Positions 43,824-52,281 of a DNA stretch of 64,000 bases are shown here, piece by piece. The notes under the pieces were generated by a model. It saw only the letters and a program-made list of their open reading frames with translations, had not been told where the DNA came from and made no database searches. The position numbers and the translations under genes were made by a program. This DNA is from Bradyrhizobium sp. 21. GTDB taxonomy: Bacteria; Pseudomonadota; Alphaproteobacteria; Rhizobiales; Xanthobacteraceae. The number at the start of each line of letters is the position of its first letter. Position 1 is the first letter of the stretch. The stretch is taken from the NCBI RefSeq assembly GCF_023073335.1, contig NZ_JADPJG010000035.1, forward strand, positions 1 through 64,000, in the 5' to 3' direction.

Positions 43824-46034
43824 CTACAAAAAGCTCTGCGGATCGACATCCACTTCGAGCTTCTGATTGCCCTTCGGCTTCGGGCACACTGCGAGCCAGT
43901 TGCGCAAATAATCCGACAGATCGAAGCCGCGCGCCGATTTCACCAGGATGCGGAAACGATAGCGTCCCTTGATGACGGCGAGCGGCGCCTCCGCGGGCCC
44001 CAGCACCACCACGCGCTCGTCGCGCGGCGCGAGCGCAACCAGGCTGCGGCCAAAGCCTTCGGCGCTCGGCCGGTCACCGGCGGAAATGATCAGGCTCGCG
44101 AGCCGTCCGAACGGCGGATACAGCGTGCGCTCGCGCAGATCGATCTCGCTGTCGTAGAAGGCCTCGCGGTCGCAGGCGATCAGCGCCTTCATCACGGGAT
44201 GATCGGGCTGGTGGGTCTGAAGATAGCCGACGCCGCGGCCCTGCTCGCGCCCGGCGCGGCCGATCACCTGGTTGAGCAATTGCCAGGTGCGCTCGGAGGC
44301 GCGCGGATCGCCATTGGAGAGACCGAGATCCGCATCGACCACGCCGACCAGATTGAGCCGCGGGAAATTGTGGCCCTTGGCGACGAGCTGCGTGCCGATG
44401 ATGATGTCGACGCGGCCCTCGGCGATCTCGGCAAGCTCGCTGCGCATGGTCTCGATCGAGGTGATGAGATCGCTCGACAGCACCATGGTGCGCGCCTCGG
44501 GAAACAGCGCGGCCGCCTCCTCCTGCAAGCGCTCGACGCCGGGCCCGACCGCGACCAGCGATTCCTCCGCCGCGCAATGCGGGCAGGTTTGCGGACGCGG
44601 CATCGAGAAGCCGCAATGATGGCAGACCAGGCGCTGGCGGAAACGATGATCGACCAGCCAGGCATCGCAGATGGTGCAGGCGAAGCGATGGCCGCAAGCG
44701 CGGCATAGCGTCAGCGGCGCATAGCCGCGGCGGTTGAGGAATAATAGCGCCTGCTCGCGTTTTTCGATTGCGATCTTGATCTCGGAGGCCAGGCGCGGCG
44801 AGATGAAGCGGCCGCGCGCCGGCGGCTCGCGGCGCAGGTCGATGGCCTCGATATGCGGCATGTGCTGGCCGCCGAAGCGCGAGGGCAACGCGATGCGCTG
44901 ATAGCGGTTCTTGCGCGCGTTGACCTCGGATTCGACCGACGGCGTGGCCGAGGCCAGCACGACCGGAATCTTTGCGATATGCGCGCGCACCACGGCCATG
45001 TCGCGGGCGTGATAATGCACACCCTCGTCCTGTTTGTAGGCCTGGTCGTGCTCTTCATCGACGATGATGAGGCCGAGACTGGCGTAAGGCAGAAACAGCG
45101 CCGAGCGCGCGCCGACCACGACCGGCGCGGTGCCCTCGGAGATCGCCGCCCAATTGCGCGCGCGGGTGCGCGGCGTCAGCTCGGAGTGCCATTCGATCGG
45201 CCGCACGCCGAAACGTTGCGCGAAGCGGTCGAGGAACTGGCCGGTGAGCGCGATCTCCGGCATCAGGATCAACGACTGTTTTCCGCGGCGGATCGCCTCC
45301 GCGACCGCCTCGAAATAAACTTCCGTCTTGCCGGAGCCGGTAACGCCGTCGAGCAGCGCGACGTGGAACGTGCCATTGGCCGCAAGCGCCCGCATCGTAT
45401 CGGCGGCAGCGCGCTGGAGCGGCGAAAAATCCGGCCGGCCGAAATCCGGATCGGGGGCCGGCGGCGGTGGCGGCGGCGGCATCGGCTCGACCGTGAGCGT
45501 GCCTTCGTCGACAAGGCCGTCGATCACGCCGGCCGAGACGCCGGCTTCCTTGGCGGCCTCGGATTTGCCATGCAGCAGCCGGTCCGACAGCACCTCGATC
45601 AGGCGCTGCCGCGCCGGCGTCAGCCGCTTGGGAGGATCGCCGACCAGGCGCACGCCGGCGCGCACCCGCTCCGGGCCGAGATTCTCGCCCATCCGCAGGC
45701 ACATGCGCAGCACCATGCCGCGCGGGCTCAGAGTGTAATTGGCGACCCAGTCGACGACGGCGCGCAGCTCCGGCTTCAGCGGCGGAAAGTCGAGCTTTTC
45801 GCTGATTTCCTTGAGGCGGTTGTGCAGGCGCGGATCGGGGTTGGCGTTTTCCGCCCAGACCACTGCGAGCACCTCGCGCGGGCCAAGCGGCACGCCGACG
45901 AGATCGCCCGCCTTCAGCTCCATCCCGCGCGGCACCTTGTAGGAATAGGTCTGGTCGAGCGCCACCGGCACCAGCACGTCGACCATGCGGGTCGCGTTGG
46001 TAGCGGCGGCGGTGCTGCGCGGCGAATGATCCAT
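43824..46034 (-). CDS. priA: Primosomal replication helicase PriA
   Basis: A 736-residue 3'-5' helicase that restarts stalled forks. Walker A GVTGSGKTEVYFEA, the DEEHD motif (LIIVDEEHDQAYKQDEGVHY), RYSARDMAVVRA-like HARDMAVVRAH and the zinc-binding cysteine pairs (CRACGHRFACTICD, then VCHHCGFSMPRPQTCPHC) are all present. IIGTQLVAKGHNFPRLNLVG and GRAGREQGRG are motifs V and VI. It is divergent from xerC and convergent with rlpA, which separates it from the atp operon. Confidence 0.97.
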   Translation of the reverse strand: MDHSPRSTAAATNATRMVDVLVPVALDQTYSYKVPRGMELKAGDLVGVPLGPREVLAVVWAENANPDPRLHNRLKEISEKLDFPPLKPELRAVVDWVANYTLSPRGMVLRMCLRMGENLGPERVRAGVRLVGDPPKRLTPARQRLIEVLSDRLLHGKSEAAKEAGVSAGVIDGLVDEGTLTVEPMPPPPPPPAPDPDFGRPDFSPLQRAAADTMRALAANGTFHVALLDGVTGSGKTEVYFEAVAEAIRRGKQSLILMPEIALTGQFLDRFAQRFGVRPIEWHSELTPRTRARNWAAISEGTAPVVVGARSALFLPYASLGLIIVDEEHDQAYKQDEGVHYHARDMAVVRAHIAKIPVVLASATPSVESEVNARKNRYQRIALPSRFGGQHMPHIEAIDLRREPPARGRFISPRLASEIKIAIEKREQALLFLNRRGYAPLTLCRACGHRFACTICDAWLVDHRFRQRLVCHHCGFSMPRPQTCPHCAAEESLVAVGPGVERLQEEAAALFPEARTMVLSSDLITSIETMRSELAEIAEGRVDIIIGTQLVAKGHNFPRLNLVGVVDADLGLSNGDPRASERTWQLLNQVIGRAGREQGRGVGYLQTHQPDHPVMKALIACDREAFYDSEIDLRERTLYPPFGRLASLIISAGDRPSAEGFGRSLVALAPRDERVVVLGPAEAPLAVIKGRYRFRILVKSARGFDLSDYLRNWLAVCPKPKGNQKLEVDVDPQSFL

Positions 46035-46146
46035 GGGTGGAGAATCGGAACCTTGAGGCCTTGAAGCTAGCCGCCCGCGACGGCCTTAGCGAACAGTAAA
46101 CGGGTGTGATGCGATATACTGAGCGGAATCATTACGTCCAGAGCGC

Positions 46147-47112
46147 ATGAGCAAAGCGGCCGCCCCCCAAATCGAGCTCGCCAGCGCCGATCCCTCGATC
46201 GCGCAGGAGATGACGCGCTGGCTGTCGCATCTCGGCGCCGAGCGGCGGCTGTCGCCGAAGACGCTGGAGGCCTATGGCCGCGATTTGCGGCAGTGCCTGG
46301 ATTTCCTCTGTGCCCATTGGGGCGAGCGCGTGACGCTCAAGCGTTTCGCCGCGCTCGAGGCCACCGACATCCGCGCCTTCATGGCGATGCGCCGCGCCGA
46401 CGAGATCGCCGGCCGCTCGTTGATGCGCGCGCTCGCGGGCCTGCGCTCGTTCGGCCGCTTTCTCGAACGCGAGGGCAAGGGCAAGGTCGGGGCATTGTCG
46501 GCGATCCGCGCACCCAAGGTGGCCAAGACCTTGCCGAAGCCGCTGCCGATGGCATCTGCAAAACGTCTTACGGACGCCGACGAACGCGCCGGCGAGGATC
46601 GCGAAACCTGGATTCTGGCGCGCGACGCCGCCGTGATGGCGCTGCTGTACGGCTCCGGCCTGCGCATCTCCGAAGCGCTCGGCCTGACGCGCCGCGAGGT
46701 GCCGCGTCCGGGCGAGGGCGACGTGCTGATCGTGACAGGCAAAGGCAACAAGACCCGCATGGTGCCGGTGCTCCAGAACGTGCTCGCGCTCGTTCAGGAA
46801 TATGTGTCGATGTGCCCGCATCCGTTGCCGCCGGAGGGACCGATCTTCGTCGGCGCCCGCGGCGGCCCGCTCAGCCCGCGCATCATCCAGCTCGCGATGG
46901 AGCGGCTGCGCGGCGCGCTCGGCCTGCCCGACAGCGCGACGCCGCACGCGCTTCGGCATTCCTTTGCGACGCATCTTCTGTCGCGCGGCGGGGATCTGCG
47001 CGCGATCCAGGAATTGCTCGGCCATGCCTCGCTCTCGACCACGCAGATCTACACCGGCATCGATTCCGAGCGCCTGCTGGAGGTCTACGCCAGCGCGCAT
47101 CCGCGGCGGTGA
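46147..47112 (+). CDS. xerC: Tyrosine recombinase XerC
   Basis: A 321-residue site-specific recombinase that resolves chromosome dimers at dif. The SAM-like N-terminal domain contains LGAERRLSPKTLEAYGRDLR. The catalytic residues are visible: R in YGSGLRISEALGL, K in VTGKGNKTRMVP, HxxR in PHALRHSFATHLLSRGGDLR, H in LLGHASLSTTQ and Y in IYTGIDSERLLEVY. The position beside priA is typical of this family of bacteria, and no phage genes are nearby, so it is the chromosomal XerC and not a phage integrase. Confidence 0.93.
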   Translation: MSKAAAPQIELASADPSIAQEMTRWLSHLGAERRLSPKTLEAYGRDLRQCLDFLCAHWGERVTLKRFAALEATDIRAFMAMRRADEIAGRSLMRALAGLRSFGRFLEREGKGKVGALSAIRAPKVAKTLPKPLPMASAKRLTDADERAGEDRETWILARDAAVMALLYGSGLRISEALGLTRREVPRPGEGDVLIVTGKGNKTRMVPVLQNVLALVQEYVSMCPHPLPPEGPIFVGARGGPLSPRIIQLAMERLRGALGLPDSATPHALRHSFATHLLSRGGDLRAIQELLGHASLSTTQIYTGIDSERLLEVYASAHPRR

Positions 47113-47225
47113 GAGAGGCGCCGAATTGCCGATGAATCCTGACATGAAGCTGTCATAGCTCGCGTGCCTCTTGCGCGGCGCCCGCGGTTCGGTCAATCGT
47201 GCGGAACCGACACAGGAGAGGACTC

Positions 47226-47816
47226 ATGAGCGCACACGAAAGCATGGAGCATGCCGAGCACGCCGAACACGCGTCCGGCTCGAACAAGAAGATCGCGCTC
47301 CTGATCGCCGTCTTGGCGCTGTTCCTGGCGATCTCCGAGACGCTCGGCAAGGGCGCCCAGACCGAATCGATCAGCAAGAACGTCGAGGCTTCCAACCTCT
47401 GGGCGTTCTTCCAGGCCAAGAGCATCCGCCGCACCGTGGTGGTGACCGCGGCCGAGCAGGGCAAGCTGACGTTCGGCGCCGCGACCGACGATGCCACCAA
47501 GGCCGCGGCTCAGAAGCAGATCGAGGACTGGCAGAAGACCGCGCAGCGTTACCGCTCCGAGCCCGAGACCGGCGAAGGCACCGAGCAGCTGGCCGAAAAG
47601 GCCAAGCACGCCGAGCATGAACGCGACGAGGCGACTGCGAAGTATCATCACTTCGAGCTGGCGTCCGCCGCCTTCCAGATCGGCATCGTTCTCGCCTCGG
47701 CCACCATCATCACCGGCATGATTGGGCTCGCTTATGTCGCTGGCCTGCTGACGATCGCCGGCATCGCCATGACCGGGCTCGGCCTGTGGTTGCCGCATCT
47801 GCTGCATTTGCATTGA
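47226..47816 (+). CDS. DUF4337-family membrane protein
   Basis: A 196-residue protein. A histidine- and glutamate-rich N-terminus (SAHESMEHAEHAEHASGSNK) precedes a first membrane helix (IALLIAVLALFLAISETLG). A charged helical middle includes ASNLWAFFQAKSIRRTVVVT, and two C-terminal membrane helices follow (FQIGIVLASATIITGMIGLA, LLTIAGIAMTGLGLWL). This layout matches DUF4337, whose role is not known. An AGGAGAGG ribosome-binding site precedes the ATG at 47226. Confidence 0.85.
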   Translation: MSAHESMEHAEHAEHASGSNKKIALLIAVLALFLAISETLGKGAQTESISKNVEASNLWAFFQAKSIRRTVVVTAAEQGKLTFGAATDDATKAAAQKQIEDWQKTAQRYRSEPETGEGTEQLAEKAKHAEHERDEATAKYHHFELASAAFQIGIVLASATIITGMIGLAYVAGLLTIAGIAMTGLGLWLPHLLHLH

Positions 47817-47838
47817 GGCTGATGTGACCAACTCCGCC

Positions 47839-47965
47839 GTCGTCCCGGCGAAGGCCGGGACCCATACCGCGTGATGTATCGAATACGGGTGGCAGGAATA
47901 CCGAACGACGAGTCTTCGCCCAACTTCTCCCTGTGGTTATGGAACCCGGCCTTCGCCGGGACGAC
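47839..47965. repeat. GTCGTCCCGGCGAAGGCCGG palindromic repeat
   Basis: The outer arms GTCGTCCCGGCGAAGGCCGG and CCGGCCTTCGCCGGGACGAC are perfect complements, about 85 bases apart. The element fills the space between two convergent genes. It is the longest perfect arm pair in the window and is likely to stop transcription or bind a nucleoid factor; the sequence type recurs in shortened form at 19702-19748. Confidence 0.88.
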
Positions 47966-48016
47966 ACTGGAGATTTGGCGCAAGCTCTGGCCCGACAAGT
48001 CCAATCGCCGCCACGC

Positions 48017-48547
48017 TCAGCGCGCTTCGTGCACGCTCTTGCGGAAACGCTGGATCAAACGCAGCGTGCGGGAGGACCAGCCCTCACCGTTGCCGGCGAT
48101 CAGCTCGCGGATGCGCTGCTTGATTGGGTCGACCAGCTCCGAGGCTTTTGCGCGCAGCTTCATCACGAGCTGATAGAGCCGCTCGAACCAGCCCATCTCC
48201 ATCAGCTTGTCGCGCGTCACGTCGAACACGAAGGCGGTGACGCCGACGCCGAGCAGTTTTGCGAACAGAAAGGTGGAGACGCCGGTCAGCCAGTATTCAT
48301 GCGTCAGCAGATACAGGCCGATCAGCTTGAGCGGAAACAGCGGGATGATCGGCACCGCGAACACGACCAGCGTCATGGCCGGCGGCAGCGCATCGACGCG
48401 CTCGGTCAGCCATTGCTTGAATCGTGCGAGCGGGATGGCCGCGACAAATCGCGCGACGATCGGCTCGCAATGGTCCCACAGCCAGGCTTCGATCAGGAAG
48501 ATGATCGCCAGCAGGACCCAGACCGGTTGAAGTAGGCGGCGCAGCAT
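48017..48547 (-). CDS. Inner-membrane protein, function unknown
   Basis: A 176-residue protein with about three hydrophobic segments: LLQPVWVLLAIIFLIEAWLW, PPAMTLVVFAVPIIPLFPLK and GVSTFLFAKLLGVGVTAFVF. A basic C-terminal amphipathic region follows (FERLYQLVMKLRAKASELVD, LRLIQRFRKSVHEAR). I do not recognise a family. It is the last gene of the leftward block headed by the TCA genes, 34 bases after lpdA, so it may be co-transcribed. The start at 48547 begins MLRRLLQPVW; the longer frame overlaps lpdA. Confidence 0.75.
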   Translation of the reverse strand: MLRRLLQPVWVLLAIIFLIEAWLWDHCEPIVARFVAAIPLARFKQWLTERVDALPPAMTLVVFAVPIIPLFPLKLIGLYLLTHEYWLTGVSTFLFAKLLGVGVTAFVFDVTRDKLMEMGWFERLYQLVMKLRAKASELVDPIKQRIRELIAGNGEGWSSRTLRLIQRFRKSVHEAR

Positions 48548-48581
48548 ATGTTTCCCGCCCGATTCGGTGCTGGGCGCGTCC

Positions 48582-49982
48582 CTACATATGGATGGCCCGC
48601 TTGCCGACCGCAAGCGCCGCTTCCTTGACGGCTTCCGAGCGGGTCGGATGCGCGTGGCAGGTGCGCGCGAGATCCTCCGCGCTGCCGCCAAATTCCATGA
48701 GAACGCAGGCTTCATGGATCATTTCGCCGGCCTCGATGCCGATAATATGAACGCCGAGCACGCGATCGGTCTTCGCATCTGCGAGAATCTTCACAAAACC
48801 GTCGGTGGTCTGGTTGACCTTGGAGCGGCCGTTGGCGGTAAAGGGAAACTTCCCGACCGTATAAGCCACACCCGCCTGCTTCAGCTCCTCCTCGGTCTTG
48901 CCGACGGAGGACACTTCCGGCGTGGTATACACGACGCCTGGAATAACATCGTAGTTCACGTGGCCGGCCTGGCCTGCGATGATCTCGGCCACCGCGACGC
49001 CTTCGTCCTCGGCCTTGTGCGCGAGCATCGGGCCCGCGACGACGTCGCCGATGGCATAAACGCCCTTCACGCTGGTGGCGAAATGCGGATCGATCTGCAC
49101 GCGGCCGCGATTGTCGAGCGCAACGCCGGCTTCCTTCAGGCCGAGCCCGTCGGTGTAGGGCACGCGGCCGATGCAGACGAGAACGACGTCGGCCTCCAGC
49201 GTCTCGGCAGCGCCGCCGGCCGCGGGCTCGATCGTCGCCTTCAGCGTCTTGCCCGAGGTGTCGACGGCCGTGACCTTGGCGCCGAGCTTGAATGCAAAGC
49301 CCTGCTTTTCCAGGATGCGCTGGAATTGCTTGGCGATCTCGCCGTCCATCCCGGGCAGGATGCGATCGAGGAATTCGACGACGACGACTTCGGCGCCGAG
49401 GCGATGCCAGACCGAGCCGAGTTCGAGGCCGATCACGCCCGCGCCGACGATCAGGAGCTTGCCGGGGACCTTGTCCAGCGACAGCGCGCCGGTCGACGAC
49501 ACGATGCGCGTCTCGTCGATCTCGATGCCCTTGAGACGCGCGATGTCCGAGCCGGTCGCGATCACGATGTTCTTGGTCTCGATGACCTGCGACTTGCCGT
49601 CGGCGGAGACTTCGACCTTGCCGGTGCCGAGGATCTTACCGGTGCCCTTGAGCACGTCGACCTTGTTCTTCTTCATCAGGAACTCGACGCCCTTGACGTT
49701 ACCGTCGATGCCCTGCTGCTTGAAGTTCATCATCGCGGGCAATTCGAGCTTCGGCGCGGAGACGCTGATGCCCATCTTGGCGAAGGAGTGCGCGGCTTCC
49801 TCGAACATCTCGGAGGCGTGCAGCAGCGCCTTGGACGGCATGCAGCCGACATTGAGGCAGGTGCCGCCGAGCGTGGCGTTCTTTTCGACCACGGCGACTT
49901 TCATGCCGAGCTGGCTTGCGCGCACCGCGCAGACATAACCGCCAGGTCCAGTGCCGATGACGACGAGATCGTAGGTAGCCAT
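48582..49982 (-). CDS. lpdA: Dihydrolipoyl dehydrogenase (E3)
   Basis: A 466-residue flavoprotein. The FAD-binding GTGPGGYVCAVRASQLGMKV and the redox disulfide GGTCLNVGCMPSKALLHASE are at the N-terminus. The NAD site GAGVIGLELGSVWHRLGAEV is in the middle. The interface histidine and glutamate lie in the C-terminal HIIGIEAGEMIHEACVLMEF and CHAHPTRSEAVKEAAL. It reoxidises lipoamide of the 2-oxoglutarate dehydrogenase complex. It lies downstream of odhB, with an SDR gene between. Confidence 0.97.
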   Translation of the reverse strand: MATYDLVVIGTGPGGYVCAVRASQLGMKVAVVEKNATLGGTCLNVGCMPSKALLHASEMFEEAAHSFAKMGISVSAPKLELPAMMNFKQQGIDGNVKGVEFLMKKNKVDVLKGTGKILGTGKVEVSADGKSQVIETKNIVIATGSDIARLKGIEIDETRIVSSTGALSLDKVPGKLLIVGAGVIGLELGSVWHRLGAEVVVVEFLDRILPGMDGEIAKQFQRILEKQGFAFKLGAKVTAVDTSGKTLKATIEPAAGGAAETLEADVVLVCIGRVPYTDGLGLKEAGVALDNRGRVQIDPHFATSVKGVYAIGDVVAGPMLAHKAEDEGVAVAEIIAGQAGHVNYDVIPGVVYTTPEVSSVGKTEEELKQAGVAYTVGKFPFTANGRSKVNQTTDGFVKILADAKTDRVLGVHIIGIEAGEMIHEACVLMEFGGSAEDLARTCHAHPTRSEAVKEAALAVGKRAIHM

Positions 49983-50039
49983 GAGAGAAAGTCCCGTAAG
50001 TTTAGCGTGATGAGGATGTGTCAGCGTCCGCGCGGCGCG

Positions 50040-50801
50040 TCAGCGTCCGCCGGACACATCGAGTGTGGCTGCGGTGACGTAGGAGGCCTCGTCGGACATC
50101 AGCCAGACGATGGCATTGGCAATTTCGTCCGCGGTGCCGACGCGCTTCATCGGCACCATATGGGCCAGGCGATGGTGCCGATCTGGCTCGCCCCCGGAGG
50201 CGTGAATTTCGGTATCGATCAGGCCGGGGCGGATGCCCGCGACGCGAATGCCTTCGCTCGCGACCTCGTAGCCGAGGCCGATGGTGAAGGAATCGATCGC
50301 GCCCTTGGACGCGGCATAATCGACATAGGTATTGGGCGCGCCGAGCTTGGCAGCAACCGATGACAGATTGACGATGACGCCGCCCTTGCCGCCATGCCTG
50401 GTCGACATCCGCTTGACGGCTTCGCGCGCGCAGAGAATGGAGCCTGTGACGTTGACCGCCATCACGCGCTGGATGCGCTCGGCCGACATCTCGTCGACGC
50501 GCACGCCGCTTTGGCCGACGATGCCGCCATTGTTGACGAGCGCGCCCAGCGTGCCGAACTTGTCGGCTTCCTTGAACAGCGCGACAATATCGCTTTCCTC
50601 GGCGACATCGCATTTCACCGCAATGGCTTTGCCATTGCTGGCCGCGATCTGTGCGACAACCTCGTCGGCCGCCTGCTTGTTGCTGGCATAGCCGACCACG
50701 ACGCGGAAGCCGCGCGCGGCGACCGCGAGCGCCGTGGCGCGACCGATGCCGCGGCTGCCGCCGGTGATGACAACGACTTTATCGGTCACACGCGCCTCCA
50801 T
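50040..50801 (-). CDS. Short-chain dehydrogenase/reductase
   Basis: A 253-residue SDR. The cofactor motif TGGSRGIGRATALAV is at 14-28, NNGG (the NNAG position) is near residue 90, the catalytic serine is in VIVNLSSVAA and YVDYAASKGAID holds the YxxxK pair. IRPGLIDTEIHA follows. It resembles sugar or NAD(P)-dependent oxidoreductases of the FabG type; the substrate cannot be read. It lies between odhB and lpdA on the same strand (55- and 57-base gaps), an insertion in an otherwise canonical operon. Confidence 0.88.
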   Translation of the reverse strand: MEARVTDKVVVITGGSRGIGRATALAVAARGFRVVVGYASNKQAADEVVAQIAASNGKAIAVKCDVAEESDIVALFKEADKFGTLGALVNNGGIVGQSGVRVDEMSAERIQRVMAVNVTGSILCAREAVKRMSTRHGGKGGVIVNLSSVAAKLGAPNTYVDYAASKGAIDSFTIGLGYEVASEGIRVAGIRPGLIDTEIHASGGEPDRHHRLAHMVPMKRVGTADEIANAIVWLMSDEASYVTAATLDVSGGR

Positions 50802-50856
50802 GGTTCGACACGCGCCGTCGCGCGATCATGCGACGGCGCTCGTAGAGCATCAGGGA

Positions 50857-52101
50857 TCAGAGATCGAGCACCAGGCGCGCCGGATCTTCCAGGCTTTCCT
50901 TGACGCGCACCAGGAAGGTGACGGCTTCCTTGCCGTCGATGACGCGGTGATCGTAGGACAGCGCCAGATACATCATCGGGCGCACCTCGACCTTGCCGCC
51001 GACGACCATCGGCCGCTCCTGGATCTTGTGCATGCCGAGGATGCCGGACTGCGGCGCGTTCAGGATCGGGGTCGACATCAGCGAGCCGTAGATGCCGCCA
51101 TTGGTGATGGTGAAGGTGCCGCCCTGCATCTCGTCGATCTTGAGCTGGCCGTCACGGGCGCGGCGGCCGAAATCGGCGATGCCCTTCTCGATGTCGGCGA
51201 TCGACTTGTTGTCGCAGTCGCGCACCACGGGCACGACCAGGCCCTTGTCGGTGCCGACGGCGACCCCGATGTGGTAATAGTTCTTGTAGATCAGGTCGGT
51301 GCCGTCGATCTCGGCGTTGACCGCCGGGATGTCCTTCAGGCCCTGCACCACGGCCTTGGTGAAGAAGCCCATGAAGCCGAGCTTCGAGCCGTGCTTCTTC
51401 TCGAACGCATCCTTGTAATGCGCACGCAGCGCCATGACGTTGGTCATGTCGACCTCGTTGAAGGTCGTGAGCATGGCCGCGGTGTTCTGCACGTCCTTGA
51501 GGCGGCGTGCGATGGTCTGGCGCAGCCGGGTCATCTTGACCCGCTCCTCGCGGGCAGCGTCATCGGCCGGCGACGGCGCGCGCACCTGCACGGCGGCGGC
51601 GGGCTGGTTGACCGGGGTCGGCGCGGACGCCGCGCGCTCGATCGCAGCGAGCATGTCGCCCTTGGTGACGCGGCCGTCCTTGCCGGAGCCCGGAACGGTC
51701 GAGGCATCGACGCCGGTCTCCGCCGAGAGTTTTCGCACGGACGGGGCAAGCGGGGCGTCGGCCGGAGGCGCCTTCGCGGCCGGCGCGGGCGCGGAGGCGG
51801 CAGCCGCGGCGGCAGGAGCCGCAGCGGGCTTGGCCGGAGCGGCGGCCGGCTTGGCAGCGCCAGCGGCACCCTCGGTGATCTGGCCGAGCAACGCACCGAC
51901 CGCGACGGTCACGCCATCGGCGGCGATGATCTCGCTCAGCGTGCCGGCGGACGGCGCCGGGACTTCGATGGTGACCTTGTCGGTCTCCAGCTCCACAAGG
52001 GGCTCGTCGACGGCGACGGGATCGCCGGCCTTCTTGAACCAGCGGCCGATGGTGGCCTCGGTGACGGATTCGCCGAGCGTCGGCACACGAATTTCAGTCA
52101 T
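50857..52101 (-). CDS. odhB: Dihydrolipoyllysine-residue succinyltransferase (E2)
   Basis: A 414-residue E2 component. The lipoyl domain is at 1-77 with the lipoylated lysine in VELETDKVTIEVPAP. It is followed by an alanine- and proline-rich linker and the peripheral-subunit-binding domain (APSVRKLSAETGVDASTVPG, then GRVTKGDML). The catalytic domain ends with LSYDHRVIDGKEAVTFLVRV, carrying the HxxxDG motif. The start at 52101 (MTEIRVPTLGESVTE) is standard. It transfers succinyl groups to CoA and is downstream of sucA. Confidence 0.97.
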   Translation of the reverse strand: MTEIRVPTLGESVTEATIGRWFKKAGDPVAVDEPLVELETDKVTIEVPAPSAGTLSEIIAADGVTVAVGALLGQITEGAAGAAKPAAAPAKPAAAPAAAAAASAPAPAAKAPPADAPLAPSVRKLSAETGVDASTVPGSGKDGRVTKGDMLAAIERAASAPTPVNQPAAAVQVRAPSPADDAAREERVKMTRLRQTIARRLKDVQNTAAMLTTFNEVDMTNVMALRAHYKDAFEKKHGSKLGFMGFFTKAVVQGLKDIPAVNAEIDGTDLIYKNYYHIGVAVGTDKGLVVPVVRDCDNKSIADIEKGIADFGRRARDGQLKIDEMQGGTFTITNGGIYGSLMSTPILNAPQSGILGMHKIQERPMVVGGKVEVRPMMYLALSYDHRVIDGKEAVTFLVRVKESLEDPARLVLDL

Positions 52102-52281
52102 GGTCTTTTCCTTAAGGAGATCGCCGGTGCGGTCACAAATGCGGATGTCATTGGCCCGCAAAAAGCAGGCCATCCGGCAAGCGGGACGCATCGCATTCAC
52201 GAGCACGTCGCAACTTGCCGGATGCCCCGCCCTTGTGCGCGTTGACGCAGTGGGGGCGGGGCATGACGCAGTTCAGAAAGT

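Noticed and set aside
46147..47112. Phage integrase as the identity of the tyrosine recombinase
   Set aside because: Length, motif spacing and the position beside priA fit the housekeeping XerC, and no phage genes are adjacent.
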